Positions 25,316 through 33,542 of a stretch of 64,000 nt of DNA are shown here, piece by piece. Numbering within the stretch: the stretch's first letter is position 1; each line of letters starts with the position of its first letter. A program made the position numbers and the translations under genes. This DNA is from Cesiribacteraceae bacterium YIM B00369. GTDB lineage: Bacteria > Bacteroidota > Bacteroidia > Cytophagales > Cyclobacteriaceae. The notes beneath the pieces are model-generated. The model searched no databases and was not told where the DNA came from. It saw only the letters and a list, made by a program, of their open reading frames with translations. The stretch is taken from contig JAFMYY010000014.1 in the NCBI GenBank assembly GCA_017948555.1, forward strand, positions 62,001-126,000, in the 5' to 3' direction.

Positions 25316-25651
25316 ATGACAAACGAAGAGGCAGCGGAAGGTTTTAATAAACTTATCCGCTATTATTCAGAAGCAGCAAGCGCGCTGCGTAAATATCCTA
25401 TAGAGCTTGCGAGAAGCACAGAATTAGCGAGAGCAAATAAAGCCCTCAAAGTAGAGTTACAAGCAACTAAAGAGGCATTGAACAGGGCTAAAGTAAAAAT
25501 TACCTTAATGGAGAAAGGGCTTGATTTATGTCCACAGTGTAATGGTGAGGGCGGTATGACTTGGGAGTGTGGACCTCATGGAGAGATGGATGGAGAAATG
25601 TGTGATATATGTAGAGGTACAGGATCAATTAAGAAAAAAAGCCAATCCTAA
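25316..25651 (+). CDS. Coiled-coil protein with DnaJ-type zinc knuckles
   Basis: 111 residues. A helical coiled-coil region (residues 25-70) is followed by CPQCNGEGGM and CDICRGTGSI, two CxxCxGxG knuckles as in the DnaJ cysteine-rich domain. Many small phage proteins carry this zinc motif; no J domain is present, so it is not a full DnaJ. Confidence 0.65.
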   Translation: MTNEEAAEGFNKLIRYYSEAASALRKYPIELARSTELARANKALKVELQATKEALNRAKVKITLMEKGLDLCPQCNGEGGMTWECGPHGEMDGEMCDICRGTGSIKKKSQS

Positions 25652-25734
25652 TGTCCCGAAGCCTTAACCTCTATAACCTCTAAACATATTCTAAAATGAT
25701 TATATTATGCCTTACTTAGCCAAACAATTTTAAC

Positions 25735-25812
25735 AAAATTATTAGGGGGTTTGCTTCGCACCGCGCTTTCCGCTCCCGTTCTGCTCCGCAGGAACTCCGC
25801 TACAATCGACTA
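25735..25812. other. GC-rich outlier intergenic segment
   Basis: The 191-base gap after the zinc-knuckle gene contains a stretch from about 25745 to 25800 that is far richer in G and C (for example GCACCGCGCTTTCCGCTCCC) than the AT-rich phage around it. No frame, promoter or strong hairpin explains it. It ends in CTAACCCGACC, a string related to those before the genes at 15876 and 26992. Confidence 0.4.
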
Positions 25813-25842
25813 ACCCGACCATTCACCTAACAAAGCAAGATC

Positions 25843-26367
25843 ATGAAATTAGAAATAATAGAAAAAGCATGGGTTGTGAACCCATCAAACATGGAGGATC
25901 CTTGGCATTGCTGTCAGGATATTTATTACGGAACAAAGGGGCAGGCTAAGAAATGCGCTGCTACAGACAACGATGGTGCAAAGACCCTCACTGGAAAAGA
26001 TATAACATTCCTGAACATTCAAGTGGTTCGCTCTAAAAAGCATGATAAAGTAAAATACAATGGCATGACAATAAAAAGGTGGGAGATAGAAGGCTATGAA
26101 AGGTTAGAGAGAATTAAAACCCTTGATCCGAATAGTAGCTATTACGTTCAGGATGCCAGATCATATGTAGGCAACGCTGTTTTATGGTGGGCGCAGGATG
26201 GTAAAGGCTATACAACCAACCTGAAAAACGCTCACAAATACAGCTTTGCAGAAATCAAATCTTTCAAGCCACGGGATACAGACATTATTTGGGAAGCAAA
26301 GCATGTAGAGGGTGCCATAAGAGAATATGTGGACATTCAAGGATTGAAAAGAGAACACCGAACATAA
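25843..26367 (+). CDS. Unknown phage protein
   Basis: 174 residues, mixed strands and helices, many aromatic and charged residues (WHCCQDIYYGTKGQAKKCAA). No motif recognised. It lies after the GC-rich segment, within a run of unrelated accessory genes. Confidence 0.55.
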   Translation: MKLEIIEKAWVVNPSNMEDPWHCCQDIYYGTKGQAKKCAATDNDGAKTLTGKDITFLNIQVVRSKKHDKVKYNGMTIKRWEIEGYERLERIKTLDPNSSYYVQDARSYVGNAVLWWAQDGKGYTTNLKNAHKYSFAEIKSFKPRDTDIIWEAKHVEGAIREYVDIQGLKREHRT

Positions 26368-26423
26368 CTACTATCCACATATCGCAGTAAATAACTAACT
26401 ATTAACCCTCAAATACACACACA

Positions 26424-26891
26424 ATGGGAGTAGATACAAAAGCAATAATTAGAAAAGGGGTAACACTCCCTGAAATAAAAATGTGTTTAGAAGAAAAGTA
26501 TGGAGAAGTAGTGGTGCATAATACCCACGCTGATTACTTTTTCGTGTTAGGCTTTAGTGATGGAGAAGGCAAAAGGAATCTGAATGTGTTCTTTAGGGAT
26601 TTAGCTAAATCAGACTATGGTATTGAAGGGGTTCTGTTAAGTCTTGGGTCTTGGGGTAATTCCATTGAAATAATGAAAACCCTTCTGGGTAAGTTTGGTG
26701 GGTACTTGGATAAAAATGATTGTGATGATAAAGGTTTTGAGCCTTACAATCCAGAAGAGTACCTGAAAGGCGATGATATGAGCAGACATGATGCTTTTAC
26801 TTTAGAGGTCATTCATAAGCTTGGTTTTGATAAGCTGCAAATTGCAATGGAACTTTTTGAAAAGTACAAAAAGATTGAAGCACCGCATTAG
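26424..26891 (+). CDS. Unknown phage protein
   Basis: 155 residues. An N-terminal MGVDTKAIIRKGVTLPEIKM leads into alternating strands and helices; the C-terminal part is helical. No family recognised, though the start resembles phage proteins that begin with a short metal- or nucleotide-binding strand. A structured intergenic segment follows. Confidence 0.55.
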   Translation: MGVDTKAIIRKGVTLPEIKMCLEEKYGEVVVHNTHADYFFVLGFSDGEGKRNLNVFFRDLAKSDYGIEGVLLSLGSWGNSIEIMKTLLGKFGGYLDKNDCDDKGFEPYNPEEYLKGDDMSRHDAFTLEVIHKLGFDKLQIAMELFEKYKKIEAPH

Positions 26892-26960
26892 GGATGGTGG
26901 CATTGTCGGAGTTCCTCGAAGAGAACGACTGCCATCCAGCCCGACCCCTTGCGGGTAATG
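26892..26960 (+). other. Structured intergenic element
   Basis: GGATGG (26892-26897) pairs with CCATCC (26932-26937); within it GTC and GTTC pair with GAAC and GAC around a CTCGAAGA loop. A second hairpin, ACCC (26944-26947) with GGGT (26953-26956), follows directly. There is no T-run, so this looks like a structured 5' leader of the gene at 26992 rather than a terminator. Confidence 0.45.
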
Positions 26961-26991
26961 CCCTGATAATTAAACTTTTAACCTCATAAAG

Positions 26992-27234
26992 ATGAAAGAC
27001 ATAGAGAAAAAAGCAACTAAATTCCTGAGAGATTTAGATATAATCGAAAAACATAACAGGGATTTATTGATAGGGTTTGATAACGGCACGCAAGAGAGCC
27101 TAAAAGAATTAATGACCCGATTCGCCCAACAGTACCACCAAGAACAACTATCTAAACTACCTTCAGCAGAGGAAGCGTACAACAGAGGCTTTGATGAAGG
27201 GGCACAGGCAGCAGCTAATGATATTCTTGGATAA
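26992..27234 (+). CDS. Unknown small phage protein
   Basis: 80 residues, helical, acidic and basic mixed, ending in a small-residue-rich part (EGAQAAANDILG). It shares the look of the next gene (both have a GF-x-x-G/A-x-A motif late in the protein: RGFDEGAQAAA and LGFKAAAYL), so the two may be distant relatives. Function unknown. Confidence 0.5.
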   Translation: MKDIEKKATKFLRDLDIIEKHNRDLLIGFDNGTQESLKELMTRFAQQYHQEQLSKLPSAEEAYNRGFDEGAQAAANDILG

Positions 27235-27255
27235 AGCTAATAACCTATAAGAGAT

Positions 27256-27588
27256 ATGAAAGAAGAAACTAAAGTAGAACAAGCAGCACTGGAAAGCTTC
27301 AAAAAGAGTTATAAAGTCTACAAGCATGGCATTAACCAAACTGATTATATTCTTGGATTCAAAGCTGCTGCATACCTTCACAGGGATAAAGTTGGAGAAG
27401 AACAACTACAGGAGAAGCTACAAGCAGGCATATCCTATAAGGTTGAAATGATTAATGGAGAGTATCTTGCTCAATTCACAATAGGTAATCAAACATTTAC
27501 TCTTTTTGGTGGAGATGAAATAAGTACTGAGGCTGCTGAATGGCAGATTAAGCAATTAAAAATGGCGTTTTCTAAACTAAAGCAATAA
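27256..27588 (+). CDS. Unknown small phage protein
   Basis: 110 residues. The N-terminal half is helical with DYILGFKAAAYLHRD; the second half is strand-like (YKVEMINGEYLAQFTIGNQT). No family recognised. Confidence 0.5.
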   Translation: MKEETKVEQAALESFKKSYKVYKHGINQTDYILGFKAAAYLHRDKVGEEQLQEKLQAGISYKVEMINGEYLAQFTIGNQTFTLFGGDEISTEAAEWQIKQLKMAFSKLKQ

Positions 27589-27590
27589 AC

Positions 27591-27809
27591 ATGGAATGGA
27601 TTTCAGTAGAAGATAGATTGCCAGAATTAGGGTATTACCTTATTTTAACTGATGGTGATATTCAAACAGCGAATTTTTCTAATAATTTTGGAACTCGTTG
27701 GTATGGTTATTTTGGAATGAGTGAAAATGATATGGGGATGTCCTGTACTATTGAGTTTAAAGAAGTTACTCATTGGATGCCTTTACCATCACCACCTAAA
27801 CAACAATAA
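27591..27809 (+). CDS. DUF551-like small protein
   Basis: 72 residues. It begins MEWISVEDRLPE and ends VTHWMPLPSPPKQQ, which are the two hallmark ends of the DUF551 family common in phages. A trace of the central Gly/Trp segment is present (TRWYGYFG). The biochemical role is unknown. Confidence 0.85.
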   Translation: MEWISVEDRLPELGYYLILTDGDIQTANFSNNFGTRWYGYFGMSENDMGMSCTIEFKEVTHWMPLPSPPKQQ

Positions 27810-27811
27810 AC

Positions 27812-28042
27812 ATGGAACAGGAAGAGAAGCTAACACTCAAATGGAGTAAAAGAGAAAAGGATTTGATTTGTCATTATCCTAACCCAACGGATGGGGCTGC
27901 TTGCTTTGATGCCTTTACTTCTGATAGATACAGACCATTAAGTAAAACATGGTCCAATTCATTTAAAAAGGAGCTTGAAGAAAGAGGGTATGATATTACT
28001 ACATTGAAATTCTCTATTAAAAAGAAAAACAGTAACCAATGA
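27812..28042 (+). CDS. Unknown small phage protein
   Basis: 76 residues, basic overall, beginning two bases after the DUF551 gene. Contains KDLICHYPNPTDGAACFDAF. Its stop overlaps the next ATG by four bases. Confidence 0.5.
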   Translation: MEQEEKLTLKWSKREKDLICHYPNPTDGAACFDAFTSDRYRPLSKTWSNSFKKELEERGYDITTLKFSIKKKNSNQ

Positions 28043-28545
28043 ACCAGCTAACCAACCAACAACGCCTGCAAATATTCATGTTGTATCCTAATGCCCTCAT
28101 AAAAGCTATATCAGAAGAAGATGGTCTTACATTTGAAGGAAGTAGGGTGAGAAAATGGATACTTAATAACATGGAAGAGCCGGATTTAATGTTATTCTCA
28201 GGTGATGGCAGACCATCGGAATATTTTAGCCTTAGTGAATGCCAACTACTTCTAAAAGGAATAGACCAGCTTACAGGATATGAAAGGGATCCATTAGTAA
28301 GGATATTAGGATTCAGTCCTGAAGATGGAGATCATATTGATATATTTGGGCGAACCAAAGAAAGCACTGCATTGCACGTAAGAACTCAGGCTGGTAATTC
28401 TTACGAATGTTATAATCTACGTTCTGATTTAGGTAAATTACCCTATCCAGCAGCCGACTACCTAAGAAAGAAAAATTACGCATTACCTTTTGAGGGAATA
28501 GATTTATTTGAAAGTGGAATAGCAGTAAGAACCAATCAAAAATAA
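28039..28545 (+). CDS. Unknown phage protein
   Basis: 168 residues, coupled to the previous gene by ATGA. A helical start ([20 protein letters not shown]) is followed by strand-like parts. No family recognised. It lies five bases before thyA and may share its transcript. Confidence 0.5.
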   Translation: MNQLTNQQRLQIFMLYPNALIKAISEEDGLTFEGSRVRKWILNNMEEPDLMLFSGDGRPSEYFSLSECQLLLKGIDQLTGYERDPLVRILGFSPEDGDHIDIFGRTKESTALHVRTQAGNSYECYNLRSDLGKLPYPAADYLRKKNYALPFEGIDLFESGIAVRTNQK

Positions 28546-28549
28546 AACC

Positions 28550-29464
28550 ATGAACCAATACCACCACCTTCTAAAAGAAGTAATAGAAACCGGAACAGAT
28601 AAGACAGACCGAACAGGCACTGGTACTAAATCAGTATTCGGCAGGCAGACAAGGTATAACCTGCAAGAAGGCTTTCCCCTTGTAACTACAAAGAAAGTTC
28701 ACCTTAAATCCATCATTTACGAATTGCTCTTTTTCTTGGGAGGCCATACCAATAACAACTGGCTTGAAAAAAGGGGGGTAAGTATATGGAAAGAATGGGC
28801 AGGTGAAAATGGCGATCTTGGCCCTATTTATGGGAGTCAGTGGCGTAGTTGGCCTGATTATAAGCATTCAGGAGCTGGAATGATGGATAATTACCCTGTA
28901 GACCAGATCAGGCAGGTAATTGAACAGATAAAGAATACCCCTGACAGCAGGAGAATGATTGTATCAGCTTGGAATGTTTCAGATTTAGATAGAATGGCCC
29001 TGCCTCCCTGCCACCTGCTATTCCAGTTTTACACAAGGGAAATACCTTTTGAGGAAAGGAAAGTACTTTTAAGGGAAAAGCTAAACAACAGCATAGTATC
29101 AGCAGATGATAAAATGGACCTGTATGGAATCCCTAAATATTACCTTGATTGCCAGCTCTACCAAAGGTCAGCAGATTTATTCTTAGGAGTTCCATTCAAT
29201 ATAGCCTCTTATGCACTGCTTACCATGATGATAGCACAGGTTACCAATACAGTAGCAGGAGAGTTTATTCATACTATGGGGGATGCTCACATTTACAGTA
29301 ACCACTTTGAACAGGTAAGGGAACAGTTAAGCAGAGAGCCAAGAGAACTACCTTCAATGTGGATTAATCCGGAAGTGAAAGATATAGACTCATTCAGGTA
29401 TGAGGATTTTGAACTGATAGGGTATAATCCTTATCCGGCTATTAAAGCACCTGTAGCAGTTTAA
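28550..29464 (+). CDS. thyA: Thymidylate synthase
   Basis: 304 residues. The catalytic cysteine lies in [11 protein letters not shown], the dUMP-binding arginines in [10 protein letters not shown] and [21 protein letters not shown], and the [12 protein letters not shown] motif follows. Between FYTR and DCQLYQ there is an insertion of roughly 35 residues (starting [18 protein letters not shown]) absent from the E. coli enzyme. It converts dUMP to dTMP and matches the phage dUTPase in supplying thymine nucleotides. Confidence 0.95.
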   Translation: MNQYHHLLKEVIETGTDKTDRTGTGTKSVFGRQTRYNLQEGFPLVTTKKVHLKSIIYELLFFLGGHTNNNWLEKRGVSIWKEWAGENGDLGPIYGSQWRSWPDYKHSGAGMMDNYPVDQIRQVIEQIKNTPDSRRMIVSAWNVSDLDRMALPPCHLLFQFYTREIPFEERKVLLREKLNNSIVSADDKMDLYGIPKYYLDCQLYQRSADLFLGVPFNIASYALLTMMIAQVTNTVAGEFIHTMGDAHIYSNHFEQVREQLSREPRELPSMWINPEVKDIDSFRYEDFELIGYNPYPAIKAPVAV

Positions 29465-29555
29465 CCCTGCATGTAAGAGCCTCCCTAACAACACACAAGA
29501 TTACAATTACTTACAAAAATAAGGGTGAAAATTGTATGTAATAAACGTGCATGTA

Positions 29556-29845
29556 TTGTTATATAAGTGAAATATTTCGTATATTGTATACATAATCGGG
29601 AGTTAAAAGACAAAGATGCGAACCCCAATGCAGAGCGAAAATAATAGAGGGAAGGAAGGGAGGTAAAAGCCCCTTCCATTTTAAAGCATTAAAGAAAGAA
29701 TGCTCTGTAGACGTACAGAGAAACCGGCAGACTTCCCCTTAAAGGGTTTCGTAAATCCAAGTGTAGTAATATCGATCTTGGTAGTGTAAAGGTGCTGGAA
29801 CGTGTCGGGGTAGTGGGGTGATAATAGGCTCTTCCCACTTATTTT
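29556..29845 (+). ncRNA. Candidate structured non-coding RNA after thyA
   Basis: No convincing gene fills the 404-base gap 29465-29868. A promoter-like pair (TTG at 29556, TATATTG at 29580-29586, 21 bases apart) is followed by a chain of hairpins: GGAAGGG/CCCTTCC (29654-29660 with 29671-29677), GCATT/AATGC (29686-29703), CTCTGTA-GACG-TACAGAG (29703-29720) and GAAACC/GGTTTC (29720-29750). It ends in AGTGGG/CCCACT plus TTATTTT (29812-29845), a terminator. The transcript would be about 250 bases. Expression is inferred, not seen. Confidence 0.5.
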
Positions 29846-29868
29846 AAAACTACAAACAACCTGCAATT

Positions 29869-30258
29869 ATGAATTGGTATTTATTATTCTATTTAATGAG
29901 TGTATCTGAGAAGTTATCAGGGGTATTCTCAGTGTCAGCTATTATGTCATCATTGGGTGTAATAGCATTCCTGATTACGTGGATTTGTTCTATGGTAGAT
30001 GCTTATGATGATGAGGATAAAGAGAAACTGAAGCCTCTTTTGATGTGGGCTAAAAGATTGGTTTTAATGACCTTTACATTTGGTGTTTTGTATGCCCTGA
30101 TCCCTAAAAAGGCTGATTACCTGCTAATCATTGGAGGGGGCGCAGTAGGGCAATATGTATCCAATTCAGAAGAGATTAAGGGATTGCCGGATGATGTGGT
30201 TAAATACCTCAAAAGCGAATTGCATAAGGCGCAGGAAGAGAATAAGGAAGAAGAGTGA
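29869..30258 (+). CDS. Membrane protein with two spans and acidic tail
   Basis: 129 residues. Two hydrophobic segments (about 25-42 and 65-85) are followed by GGGAVGQYVSN and an acidic helical tail. The layout resembles small phage membrane proteins of the holin/superinfection type, but it is far from the lysis genes. Its 3' end overlaps the next gene's GTG start by four bases. Confidence 0.55.
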   Translation: MNWYLLFYLMSVSEKLSGVFSVSAIMSSLGVIAFLITWICSMVDAYDDEDKEKLKPLLMWAKRLVLMTFTFGVLYALIPKKADYLLIIGGGAVGQYVSNSEEIKGLPDDVVKYLKSELHKAQEENKEEE

Positions 30259-30608
30259 GCCAGTTCACAATAGTATACGAAGGCAAGCAGATAAGTAATA
30301 ACCAGATGAAGTCTTTACACTGGCGAAAGCTTAAGGCCTTAATTGATCCTGTAAAGCTTGAAGCAAAGGTATTGTGTATGAATGCAAAGCCTGATAAGAT
30401 GGAAAGGTTCACCATAGAAGCAAGGTATAACAGTAAGCTCGATCCGGACAATGTAGGGGCCGTAATTAAAATATTTTGCGATCAACTGGTAAAGATGGGT
30501 GTATTCCCTGATGACAGCAAAAAGCATTGGAGAGGGTTAAACATTATCCCTGATGAATCCATGAAGCATAACAGCTTAAAACTAACAGTAACAGAATGCG
30601 GGAGCTAA
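30255..30608 (+). CDS. RusA-like Holliday junction resolvase
   Basis: 117 residues, GTG start. The acidic motif KLDPDNVGAVIKIFCDQL and later GVFPDDSKKHWR match the DxDN...K...DD pattern that binds metal in RusA nucleases. It cuts branched phage DNA before packaging. Its length fits the family and its place just before the packaging genes is usual. Confidence 0.75.
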   Translation: MSQFTIVYEGKQISNNQMKSLHWRKLKALIDPVKLEAKVLCMNAKPDKMERFTIEARYNSKLDPDNVGAVIKIFCDQLVKMGVFPDDSKKHWRGLNIIPDESMKHNSLKLTVTECGS

Positions 30609-30730
30609 CAATAATAGTCTTACTAATCCTTATAGCCATTATCCTGCTAAAAACGGCTCTAAGCTTGATTTACTACTTCATCATTATTGTATTGGTGATT
30701 ATAGCAGCAGGAAAGATAGCAACAGATTAA
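30596..30730 (+). CDS. Tiny membrane protein
   Basis: 44 residues, nearly all hydrophobic, with two possible spans (LTIIVLLILIAIILL and LIYYFIIIVLVIIAA). It overlaps the resolvase gene by 13 bases. Unknown function. Confidence 0.55.
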   Translation: MRELTIIVLLILIAIILLKTALSLIYYFIIIVLVIIAAGKIATD

Positions 30731-30750
30731 GAACAGGTAAAAGAATAAAT

Positions 30751-30957
30751 GTGATGTTGGAATATAACCTAAGAGCAAGTCAAAAATCGGAATTATACGC
30801 TAACAGAAACAGGATAAGGGAAGAGATGGAGCGTGTAAACAGGAAGTATATAAGGATGATAAGCCCTGAGATGAAGCGTGTTGTTGTTGAAAGGTTAGTG
30901 TCCTTAATGGGAGAGAGGAAGGAAACGGGGAATGTGGTTAGTAACGAAAGATTTTAA
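30751..30957 (+). CDS. Unknown small helical protein
   Basis: 68 residues, start GTG at 30751 or ATG at 30754. Basic and helical (ELYANRNRIREEMERVNRKY). No family recognised. TTAAACAATTAA follows its stop. Confidence 0.5.
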   Translation: MMLEYNLRASQKSELYANRNRIREEMERVNRKYIRMISPEMKRVVVERLVSLMGERKETGNVVSNERF

Positions 30958-30972
30958 ACAATTAATTATATC

Positions 30973-31206
30973 ATGAAAGAATTATTAAAAGCAATTGCAG
31001 GATTCATAACAAGCGTAATCCCTTACATTTTCATGTTGGTAGCCGTTGCCTGCCTTGTTAAAGGATATTTCCTGACAGAAAAGGGAAGTGTTGAGTATTA
31101 CTATTATTTAGCTGAATCCAGCTTCTGTATGATCCTGTCATTGGTTTCCGCTTTACTGGCTGACCTGAAGGATGTGAAGAAGTCTTTTAAAAATCTAAAA
31201 GACTGA
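30973..31206 (+). CDS. Small two-span membrane protein
   Basis: 77 residues with hydrophobic segments near 10-28 and 45-65 and a basic C-terminal tail (DVKKSFKNLKD). Unknown function. Confidence 0.5.
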   Translation: MKELLKAIAGFITSVIPYIFMLVAVACLVKGYFLTEKGSVEYYYYLAESSFCMILSLVSALLADLKDVKKSFKNLKD

Positions 31207-31208
31207 AG

Positions 31209-31535
31209 ATGGAAATAGTGCTTTACATTATTTGTGTCGCTTATGGCTGTGGAATAGGTTATTGCCTTCATGGGATGTATGAGTGTGAATTACGTCTTAG
31301 GAGGAATTCTAAGGTGTCAGAATTCAGGAGATATGTTTTGAAGCTTTCCGGCGAGTTTGAAAGAGCTAATCTTGATACATGGGAAGGATACCATCGGCAC
31401 TATTTCAAATTACCTTCTTATGAAGAAATGCTGGAAGATGGAAAGCCATTAGAACTGAGTTCTTACTTTTTACCGAATGAAGTATTGGAGTTATTCACAT
31501 CCAAGCCATCGGGAATTTACAACGATAATTTCTAA
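31209..31535 (+). CDS. Unknown protein with one N-terminal span
   Basis: 108 residues. One hydrophobic segment (IVLYIICVAYGCGIGYCLHG) at the N-terminus is followed by a soluble, partly helical domain ending in a Ser/Pro-rich part. Unknown function. Confidence 0.5.
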   Translation: MEIVLYIICVAYGCGIGYCLHGMYECELRLRRNSKVSEFRRYVLKLSGEFERANLDTWEGYHRHYFKLPSYEEMLEDGKPLELSSYFLPNEVLELFTSKPSGIYNDNF

Positions 31536-31549
31536 ACACGCACGAAATC

Positions 31550-32092
31550 ATGTTCTGTAAAAGCCCTGATTGTATGAATTTCACTGAAAATCCTAATCTG
31601 GATTATTGTGGTTCCTGTAATCGGGCTATAAGAAAGAAGAAAGAAGATGAAGAAAAGGAAGAGCATAAGCGGAGTAGAGCAATCGAACTATCTGAAGAAA
31701 GAAATAGGAGATATGCTGAGAAAGCCAGAGCAAAGCAACAAGAGATTAGAGAAGGGCATAGAGTTATTGGAGAAGGCGAGGGAGATAAGCGATGCAGCAG
31801 CCAGAAGGATAGCAGCAGAACTAAAGGAAAAATACGGGTACGTTCACCCAAGCGAGCAAAGGAAGAACGGGAATACCTTAGAAGAAGGGAAAAGTATTTA
31901 ACCCTGCATCCTGAATGTGAAAGATGCGGATGTCCATCATCGGAAGTGCATCATCGAGCTGGCCGGACAGGAAAGCTGCTTATAAATGTTCTTTACTTTA
32001 TGGCAGTATGCAGAGAATGCCATCATTGGATTGAACTACACCCCGAACAAAGTAAAAAACAAGGATATTCAGTAAACAGATTAACCCTATGA
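31550..32092 (+). CDS. HNH-like protein with two zinc knuckles
   Basis: 180 residues. CKSPDCMN and CGSCNR near the N-terminus, a long charged helix, then CERCGCPSSEVHHRAGRTGK and CRECHHWIELHP near the C-terminus. The second part is an HNH-type Cys/His core. HNH nucleases beside the terminase are a normal part of many phages. Its stop overlaps the next ATG. Confidence 0.7.
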   Translation: MFCKSPDCMNFTENPNLDYCGSCNRAIRKKKEDEEKEEHKRSRAIELSEERNRRYAEKARAKQQEIREGHRVIGEGEGDKRCSSQKDSSRTKGKIRVRSPKRAKEEREYLRRREKYLTLHPECERCGCPSSEVHHRAGRTGKLLINVLYFMAVCRECHHWIELHPEQSKKQGYSVNRLTL

Positions 32093-32280
32093 GCTATTCC
32101 CCTTCCAAACAACAAATACAGAGAGATATAAGAAACTACTGTAAAAGCTTTGAGCATGTAGTTATAACTCCTGAAGGAAAACTAATAGAGTATACAAGAA
32201 CAGGATATACAAGAATAGAAGGGCTTAACCATGAGTTTTGTTCTATAGATTTTGCAGGGCCTGTATTCAAGAATAAATAA
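32089..32280 (+). CDS. Unknown small phage protein
   Basis: 63 residues, starting on the stop of the HNH gene (ATGA). No motif recognised. Confidence 0.5.
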   Translation: MSYSPSKQQIQRDIRNYCKSFEHVVITPEGKLIEYTRTGYTRIEGLNHEFCSIDFAGPVFKNK

Positions 32281-32297
32281 CCTACAACCACACACTA

Positions 32298-33191
32298 ATG
32301 AAACCACTGAGTATTAAAATAGAAATGCCTGAACCATTTAGCAATGAAGAGATGGCAGAACGCTTTCAGAAGCATGTTCTAAAAAAAATAAGCTGGATGG
32401 ATGGCGGAAAAGAAACAGCCCTGCTAACAGTAACACAATATGCAATCAATGAGAAATTAAAACTTTCTATTAGTGGTCGCATATATGATAACCATTTCAC
32501 CCTCCCTAAAGACTGGAACCTCTTTACAGAATATCTTGATAAGTACATAGACTATCACACTAAGCCACAGCCAAAGGAAGGAGAGCATTGGAAGGAGAAG
32601 GGAACAGGTGCAATAGTTAAATTAATTTATGCTCACGTAACTGGATTTGATGCATCTAACCCATCATGGACAGGTGAATTTGTAGATGGAAGGTGGGGAA
32701 ATTGCATTAATGAAAGTAATCTTGAAAGACCCGCCACCCCTGAAGAAATAGCTGAATTTAAGAAGCAGGAGAAAGAAACTGCTTTAATAAAAGAAGCAAA
32801 GGAGAGATACCCGAAAGGAACAAAGGTAAAGTGGTTTATTCAGGTATTCGAAGTAAAAGACAATTATAGATTTGACATTAAAGAGAATGATTTAATTGTT
32901 GACACTTATTGCAATGATTACGTTGTATTGCTAAATGAAAAAGGTGAGTGGGTTGAAAAAGTGGAAATAGAGGAAGAAGAACCCAAAGAACAGAAAGAGC
33001 TTGCAGATAACAAGAAGCTAAAAAGAAGGCTGATAGCTAAGAGCCAGAGGATAAACGAGCTGGAAGAGATGGTACGCCTGCTAGTTAAAAGAATTGAGGA
33101 TAATGAAGATTATGACCGGACAAATACCATCCTAAATGAAGCAGCAGTAAACGCAGCAGAAGAACTACTAAACAATAAACCCAAACCATGA
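32298..33191 (+). CDS. Unknown phage protein with C-terminal coiled coil
   Basis: 297 residues. The N-terminal part is mixed strand and helix; a Trp-rich centre (ERPATPEEIAEFKKQEKET nearby) leads into a charged segment. The C-terminal 70 residues form a coiled coil (KLKRRLIAKSQRINELEEMV). The last bases overlap the next gene. Function unknown. Confidence 0.55.
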   Translation: MKPLSIKIEMPEPFSNEEMAERFQKHVLKKISWMDGGKETALLTVTQYAINEKLKLSISGRIYDNHFTLPKDWNLFTEYLDKYIDYHTKPQPKEGEHWKEKGTGAIVKLIYAHVTGFDASNPSWTGEFVDGRWGNCINESNLERPATPEEIAEFKKQEKETALIKEAKERYPKGTKVKWFIQVFEVKDNYRFDIKENDLIVDTYCNDYVVLLNEKGEWVEKVEIEEEEPKEQKELADNKKLKRRLIAKSQRINELEEMVRLLVKRIEDNEDYDRTNTILNEAAVNAAEELLNNKPKP

Positions 33192-33502
33192 AGCAACTAA
33201 TCACCATCATTCTTTTATTGTCCTGCATCTTACTACTTGATAGCTGTACAGGAAGACTACACCCTTTTTCTGTTAATGCAGTACCTGAATCAAAATCTGA
33301 TTTTCAGGTAGTAGAGAACCTTACAGACCAGTTTAAATTAGGAGGTGTAATAGCCTTTGTAGTACGTAAAGGAACCCACCATTACATTTTCATTGATACA
33401 GGCTACAACATTACTTTTGAACACGATCAGGACTGCCCTAATCATCAAAACAGATTAATGGAGAGAGCAAAAGAGAATGAGTTAAGAAGAGAAGGGTTTT
33501 GA
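33188..33502 (+). CDS. Small putative lipoprotein
   Basis: 104 residues. MKQLITIILLLSCILLLDSC looks like a lipoprotein signal with lipobox LLDSC; the second Cys would be lipid-modified. The mature part has FVVRKGTHHYIFIDTGYN. It may be a superinfection or Rz1-like envelope protein, though it is far from the lysis genes. Confidence 0.55.
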   Translation: MKQLITIILLLSCILLLDSCTGRLHPFSVNAVPESKSDFQVVENLTDQFKLGGVIAFVVRKGTHHYIFIDTGYNITFEHDQDCPNHQNRLMERAKENELRREGF

Positions 33503-33542
33503 ACGATTAACCTATTAGTAGGTGTTAGCAAACAGTAGATAG

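Noticed and set aside
29485-29866. Two minus-strand frames in the gap after thyA
   Set aside because: No start context, no recognisable product, and the plus strand shows a promoter-hairpin-terminator layout instead.
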